In this document: piece by piece, positions 61,501 through 64,000 of the stretch
Layout of the letters: every line of letters begins with the position of its first letter
Position numbering within the stretch: the stretch's first letter is position 1
DNA from: Leadbettera azotonutricia ZAS-9
Lineage (GTDB): Bacteria > Spirochaetota > Spirochaetia > Treponematales > Breznakiellaceae
Direction of reading: 5' to 3'
Assembly: GCF_000214355.1 (NCBI RefSeq)
Contig: NC_015577.1
Coordinates: forward strand, 2,283,388 to 2,347,387
Length of the DNA: 64,000 bases
The notes under the pieces: model-generated
Database searches by the model: none
Told to the model about the DNA's origin: nothing
The model's input: the letters and a program-made list of their open reading frames with translations, nothing else
Program-made: the position numbers and the translations under genes

Positions 61501-63141
61501 CCAAAATACTTCATTTCCGTCTGTTACTTCCAGGGTTACCGAGATGCCGGAATCGTAAAGGCCGTCTGCATTGGCGCTTCCCGCGTTTACACTGATCATG
61601 CCGGAGCCACTTACCCCTAAGTCCAGGTAATACCCTGTTGAAACAGCCTGTACCGCCCCTGCCGCCGCATTTGAAGCGGGTATGGGCTCGCCGTAGAAGT
61701 CCGTTTCAGGATAGCCCTCGGGGCGTGTTGTTATTGCAGCCGGAACGCCTGTTCTTAATTTAAAGCTTACAGGTCCAAAGGGTATAGCGCTTACCTGTGT
61801 ATCACTGCCAGTAAAGGTCCATCCGCTTTGGTCAGTTCCGGCTCCATCCGGCTTGTCCGTCATATTAAAGCCGCCTGATGTTACCGTACCGCCACCGCCG
61901 TATACAATGGGTCCCCCATATGTTGCAGTATTCCCGTAAAAGATATTGCCGGTAAAGGTCAGGGTTCCGCCGTACCTATAAATTGCACCGCCATAAGAGC
62001 CGGATGTGTTATTATAGAAGGTACAACCCTGCACGGTGAGTGTACCGCTAGTATAGACAGCCCCACCATATGAGCCGGTAGTTTTATTCCCGCTGAAAAT
62101 GCAGGACTGGAGAGTCAGGATCCCGTCATTCCGTATGGCAGCGCCATAACCACCACTGGTAGTCCGGTTTCTGAAGTGGACCCTTTTGATAACCACAGCC
62201 GCGTATGTGTTGCTTATATTCAATAACTGCGACGTATTGCCAATGCCGCTGCCGTCAAGAATAACGCCGTTCCCTTCGATGGATATGCTCTTGTTGATTT
62301 CAGGCAGAGCATTGGTTAGAGTGATCACGCTCCCAACGGGCAGCATTACCTTGACAGCGCCCCCGTCGGACACGTTGTTCAGGGCCGCCCGAAAGGTGCC
62401 TGTCCCGCTATCCGCAGTGCTGGTAACCGTAATCGCTTCAAAATTTGCGGGGGTAAAGGTGTATGTTACGCTGCTTGTCAGGTTCTTGTAGATGTGGAGA
62501 ATCTCATGTTTCCCCGCATTGTTGTCTTCAAAGGTTAAGGCGGTTACCACCCGGTAATACCCGGCATTCAGAGCCAGGGCGCCGATAGCCGGATCAGAAA
62601 CTATAAAGTCCAGGGTCTGCTCCGCTGTCCCACCGTCGGAAAGGGGCGTTATGGTCATTTGCGCAATCGCAACCCATCCCGGGTAGTTTACGGTATAGGC
62701 AAAAGTCCCCTCTCCCTCGCTGACAATCGCGTTCAGGGCAACGGGTTTGCTTACCGTTGTCCCCGCAACGATCTGGATATCGGATTCGCTTCCCCTGGCT
62801 GCCGGAACTAATTCCTCCCCAGGGCCGGTGATATAGGCAGTTATCTCCAGAGCCCAGGTTCCCTGCGCAAGCTCAATGGCCTCGCCTATTTCCGCCCTGG
62901 TTTTGGAAACGATGACCGGGCTCTGCCCCCCGGCAGTGAAGGTCAGATCAAATTTCTCAAAATCGTTTATGTTTGCTGCAGGCAGAATCGTCCGTCCTGT
63001 ACTAAGGCTGTCAATCTTCAGAACGAAAAGACCGGTTTGAGAATTCCCGTTCAGGGATGTTTCCGGTGAAGCGATATTATCACAGCTTGCCATAAAAAGC
63101 GCGGCGATTATCAATGCCAGTATTGTTGTTTTTCGTTTCAT
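58507..63141 (-). CDS. Large repeat-containing surface lipoprotein with beta-helix and InlB-like modules
   Basis: A 1544-residue lipoprotein, signal peptide ending FMASC (lipid cysteine near residue 20). Residues about 1-235 are a unique N-terminal part. Then four tandem modules of about 344-350 residues follow, each with a GTLRAALTNVSDGG start and ITIEGNGVILDGSG strand, a right-handed beta-helix block with Pmp-like GGAIY and GNIFYGNTA motifs, a YPETDFYGDPIPASNAAAGA segment, and (not in the last) an InlB-B-like YWTLNGTQL block. It is probably a cell-surface adhesin or glycan-binding protein. The ribosome site GGGAGGAG lies before the ATG. Confidence 0.85.
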   Translation of the reverse strand: MKRKTTILALIIAALFMASCDNIASPETSLNGNSQTGLFVLKIDSLSTGRTILPAANINDFEKFDLTFTAGGQSPVIVSKTRAEIGEAIELAQGTWALEITAYITGPGEELVPAARGSESDIQIVAGTTVSKPVALNAIVSEGEGTFAYTVNYPGWVAIAQMTITPLSDGGTAEQTLDFIVSDPAIGALALNAGYYRVVTALTFEDNNAGKHEILHIYKNLTSSVTYTFTPANFEAITVTSTADSGTGTFRAALNNVSDGGAVKVMLPVGSVITLTNALPEINKSISIEGNGVILDGSGIGNTSQLLNISNTYAAVVIKRVHFRNRTTSGGYGAAIRNDGILTLQSCIFSGNKTTGSYGGAVYTSGTLTVQGCTFYNNTSGSYGGAIYRYGGTLTFTGNIFYGNTATYGGPIVYGGGGTVTSGGFNMTDKPDGAGTDQSGWTFTGSDTQVSAIPFGPVSFKLRTGVPAAITTRPEGYPETDFYGEPIPASNAAAGAVQAVSTGYYLDLGVSGSGMISVNAGSANADGLYDSGISVTLEVTDGNEVFWYWTLNGTQLPAQVTPKQYTLTMGGDTAVGAVFCNEVTSVNNTGTGTLRAALTNVSDRGVIRVTLPAGSVINLTSVLPEVNKSITIEGNGVILDGSGIAETGDYSQLLNIGSAGVVIKRVHFRNRTNSDYGAAIRNSGNLTLQSCIFSGNKTTASNAAGGVIYHNGGALTVQGCTFYKNLSNASNYSGSAIYNDFGTLILTGNIFYDNTASLYRPIVINQWGTVISGGFNVTDHPGGTDQSGWTFASSDTQVSVIPFGRVSFKSGKSASGVITARPEDYPDTDFYGDPIPASNAAAGAVQAAVTGYALDYGANGSGTVNIISGSANEDGFYNPGTSVTLQAANGMEVIHYWTLNGTQMQAPPTLNLYTLTINDDTVVRAVFYNEVTSAADGSGTGTLRAALTNVSDGGTIRVTLPAGSVINLTSVLPSIAKSITIEGNGIILDGSGIAETGNYSQLLNTGSSAGVVIKRVHFRNRTNSVYGAAIRNSGNLTLQSCIFSGNKTTASNAYGGAVYHHNGGALTVQGCTFYNNTSGYSGGAIYSSSGTLTFTGNIFYGNTASYGPIVGGGTVTSGGFNMTDKPDGTESSQSGWNFTSGDTQVSSIPFGPVSFKLKTGIPAVITTRPEDYPETDFYGDPIPASNAAAGAVQAVSTGYYLDYGVSGSGTVSVTAGSVNTDGFYDFGASVTLEATEGSKTFLYWTLNGTQLPTQPTPKQYTLTISGDTVVRAVFGSEVTNAADTGTGTLRTALTNASDGDTIKVMLPTGNVINLATVLPQITKSITIEGNGVILDGSGIAGTGNTSQLFYISGSSTTVVIKRFHFRNRTTSYYGTAIGNTGNLTLQSCIFSGNKAGSNGGVIYHSDGVLTVQGCTFYNNTSGYGGAIYKYGGTLTLTGNIFYGNTASYYGPIVYNSSGTSPTSGGFNVTDKPNGTGTSQSGWTFTDGDVQVSELPFELSSFKPKAGALGVITTRPDDYPETDFNGAPIPAANAASGAVQAAASD
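58650..62460 (-). repeat. Four tandem coding repeats of about 1.04 kb
   Basis: The shared string gcaggactgg occurs at 58978, 60019, 61069 and 62101: spacings 1041, 1050 and 1032 bases, all multiples of three. DNA identity between copies is high in the beta-helix parts. The boundaries given are approximate. Confidence 0.85.
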
Positions 63142-63155
63142 TTTTTTCTCCTCCC

Positions 63156-64000
63156 TTATTGCTGCACCAGGAAGTCAACGGTCTTTGAATACCACACACC
63201 GCCCTTTACAACTTCCACGCTTAATGAATGTTCTGCCTTGCCGCCGTATACGGGATTGGCCGCGTACAATGTAAGGCTGCTGCCGATTTCGCCCACAAGT
63301 TCTCTGCCGTCCACCAGCCACTGTATGCTTGTGTATTGGCTGCTGTTGGTCAGTGTAATCGTCGCGGTTGTGCTGCCGCCGGAACCGTCCTTGTCCAGAA
63401 TTATGTCCGGTAAAGTAATATCCACATCGGCAATCTGGGTAAAGCTTAGATCGAGGGTAAGGTCTCCCGCTCCTGACCTTTTAAGCACCGTTACGGTTCT
63501 TGATGCGGGGGTCAAGGCATAGCCTTCTTTTGCCACCGCCACGCTTACCGGGCCGCCTGCGGTAATCCCGCTCAGAGCCAGGTCATAAATGCCGCTCCCG
63601 GTCCTGGCAAGCACGCCTTTTATCGCGCTGGTAGTTCCGGCAGTCAGGGTGATGTCCCCGGAATCAAGGCCGTCAATGTCCTTGTCAAAAGTCAATGTCA
63701 GCTTTGTTGTAGTTGCGGAGGCGGAACCGTTGGCGGTCAAAGCGCTGAACGCTACCGCGATCTCGCTGGGCTCTGTGTAGAAAAACACGGTCACGGTTTT
63801 CGACCCAGGGGTAAAGGCATAGCCTTCTTTTGCCACCGCCACGCTTACCGGGCCGCCTGCGGTAATCCCGCTCAGAGCCAGGTCATAAACACCGGTTCCG
63901 GTCCTGGCAAGCACGCCTTTTATCGCTCCGGTAGTTCCGGCAGTCAGGGTGATGCCCCCGGCGGAAAGGCCGTCAATGTCCTTGTCAAAAGTCAATGTCA
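63156..64000 (-). CDS. Repeat protein with Ig-like 100-residue modules, 5' part beyond the window
   Basis: At least 281 residues, open to the window end; the true start is missing. It contains two copies of a 100-residue beta-rich module beginning LTLTFDKDIDGL and including GVLARTGSGIYDLALSGITA and AVAKEGYALTP, followed by a C-terminal part with TITLTNSSQYTSIQWLVDGRE. The modules look like bacterial Ig-like surface domains. It is 14 bases upstream of the large lipoprotein gene on the same strand, so both are one operon of surface proteins. Confidence 0.75.
   Translation of the reverse strand, partial: TLTFDKDIDGLSAGGITLTAGTTGAIKGVLARTGTGVYDLALSGITAGGPVSVAVAKEGYAFTPGSKTVTVFFYTEPSEIAVAFSALTANGSASATTTKLTLTFDKDIDGLDSGDITLTAGTTSAIKGVLARTGSGIYDLALSGITAGGPVSVAVAKEGYALTPASRTVTVLKRSGAGDLTLDLSFTQIADVDITLPDIILDKDGSGGSTTATITLTNSSQYTSIQWLVDGRELVGEIGSSLTLYAANPVYGGKAEHSLSVEVVKGGVWYSKTVDFLVQQ
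63480..64000 (-). repeat. Tandem 300-base coding repeat
   Basis: The segment from about 63511 to 63700 recurs exactly 300 bases later (63811 to 64000) with few differences; for example agccttcttttgccaccgcc occurs at 63521 and 63821. More copies may lie beyond the window. Confidence 0.85.

Noticed and set aside
58500..63141. CRISPR array
   Set aside because: The repeats are long (about 1.04 kb), coding and in frame; there are no short direct repeats with spacers and no cas genes.

Overview
The window comes from a spirochaete, most likely Treponema in the broad sense and of the termite-gut or oligosaccharide-fermenting type; species is not claimed. The case rests on a periplasmic-flagellum gene order typical of spirochaetes (flbB-fliK-flgD-flgE-flbD-motA-motB-fliL-fliM-fliY-fliO-fliP-fliQ-fliR-flhB-flhA-flhF-flhG-TM protein-sigma28-fapA), a FlgE that carries the two residues used for the spirochaete lysinoalanine hook cross-link, many sugar-binding lipoproteins and carbohydrate operons, and base composition near 50% GC.

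Layout. 1-2.6 kb: an MBOAT O-acyltransferase (cut by the window edge) translationally coupled to an acyl-CoA ligase. 2.7-8.7 kb: an AraC regulator divergent from an LplA/B/C-type oligosaccharide ABC transporter and a cytoplasmic GH10 xylanase. 8.8-15.2 kb: a probable tetritol (erythritol/threitol) operon with dehydrogenase (frameshifted), DhaK- and DhaL-type erythrulose kinase subunits, RpiB-type isomerase and a second CUT1 transporter. 15.2-16.5 kb: tRNA-Phe and a putative outer-membrane protein. 16.5-37.7 kb: the minus-strand flagellar and motility cluster, split by an intrinsic terminator and a new promoter between fliY and fliO. 37.7-39.9 kb: metallophosphoesterase and Gfo/Idh/MocA oxidoreductase.

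40.0-46.0 kb: a plus-strand operon with a mannitol-dehydrogenase-family enzyme, an orphan sugar-binding lipoprotein, a small FMN-bind lipoprotein and a dCACHE hybrid histidine kinase. This looks like a sensing island and is my best candidate for an undescribed system. 46.0-50.0 kb: rdgB, a UvrD/PcrA helicase, a DtxR-type regulator and an RsmB-like RNA methyltransferase. 50.0-56.9 kb: minus-strand housekeeping genes (truA, DUF2225, acpS, cdaR, cdaA, folP, dxs) and a 29-residue AURKAIP1/COX24-type protein. 57.0-58.3 kb: a VOC protein and a Phd/Doc toxin-antitoxin pair. 58.5-64.0 kb: two repeat-rich surface proteins, one a lipoprotein with four tandem modules of about 1.04 kb, the other cut by the window end.

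Functionally, the left third takes up and degrades plant-derived oligosaccharides and polyols. Neither CUT1 transporter has its own ATPase gene, so a shared MsmX/UgpC-type ATPase elsewhere is implied. The middle builds and powers the periplasmic flagella. The right third joins nucleotide, isoprenoid, folate and c-di-AMP housekeeping to a surface and accessory segment. No CRISPR array, insertion sequence, prophage or rRNA gene was recognised.
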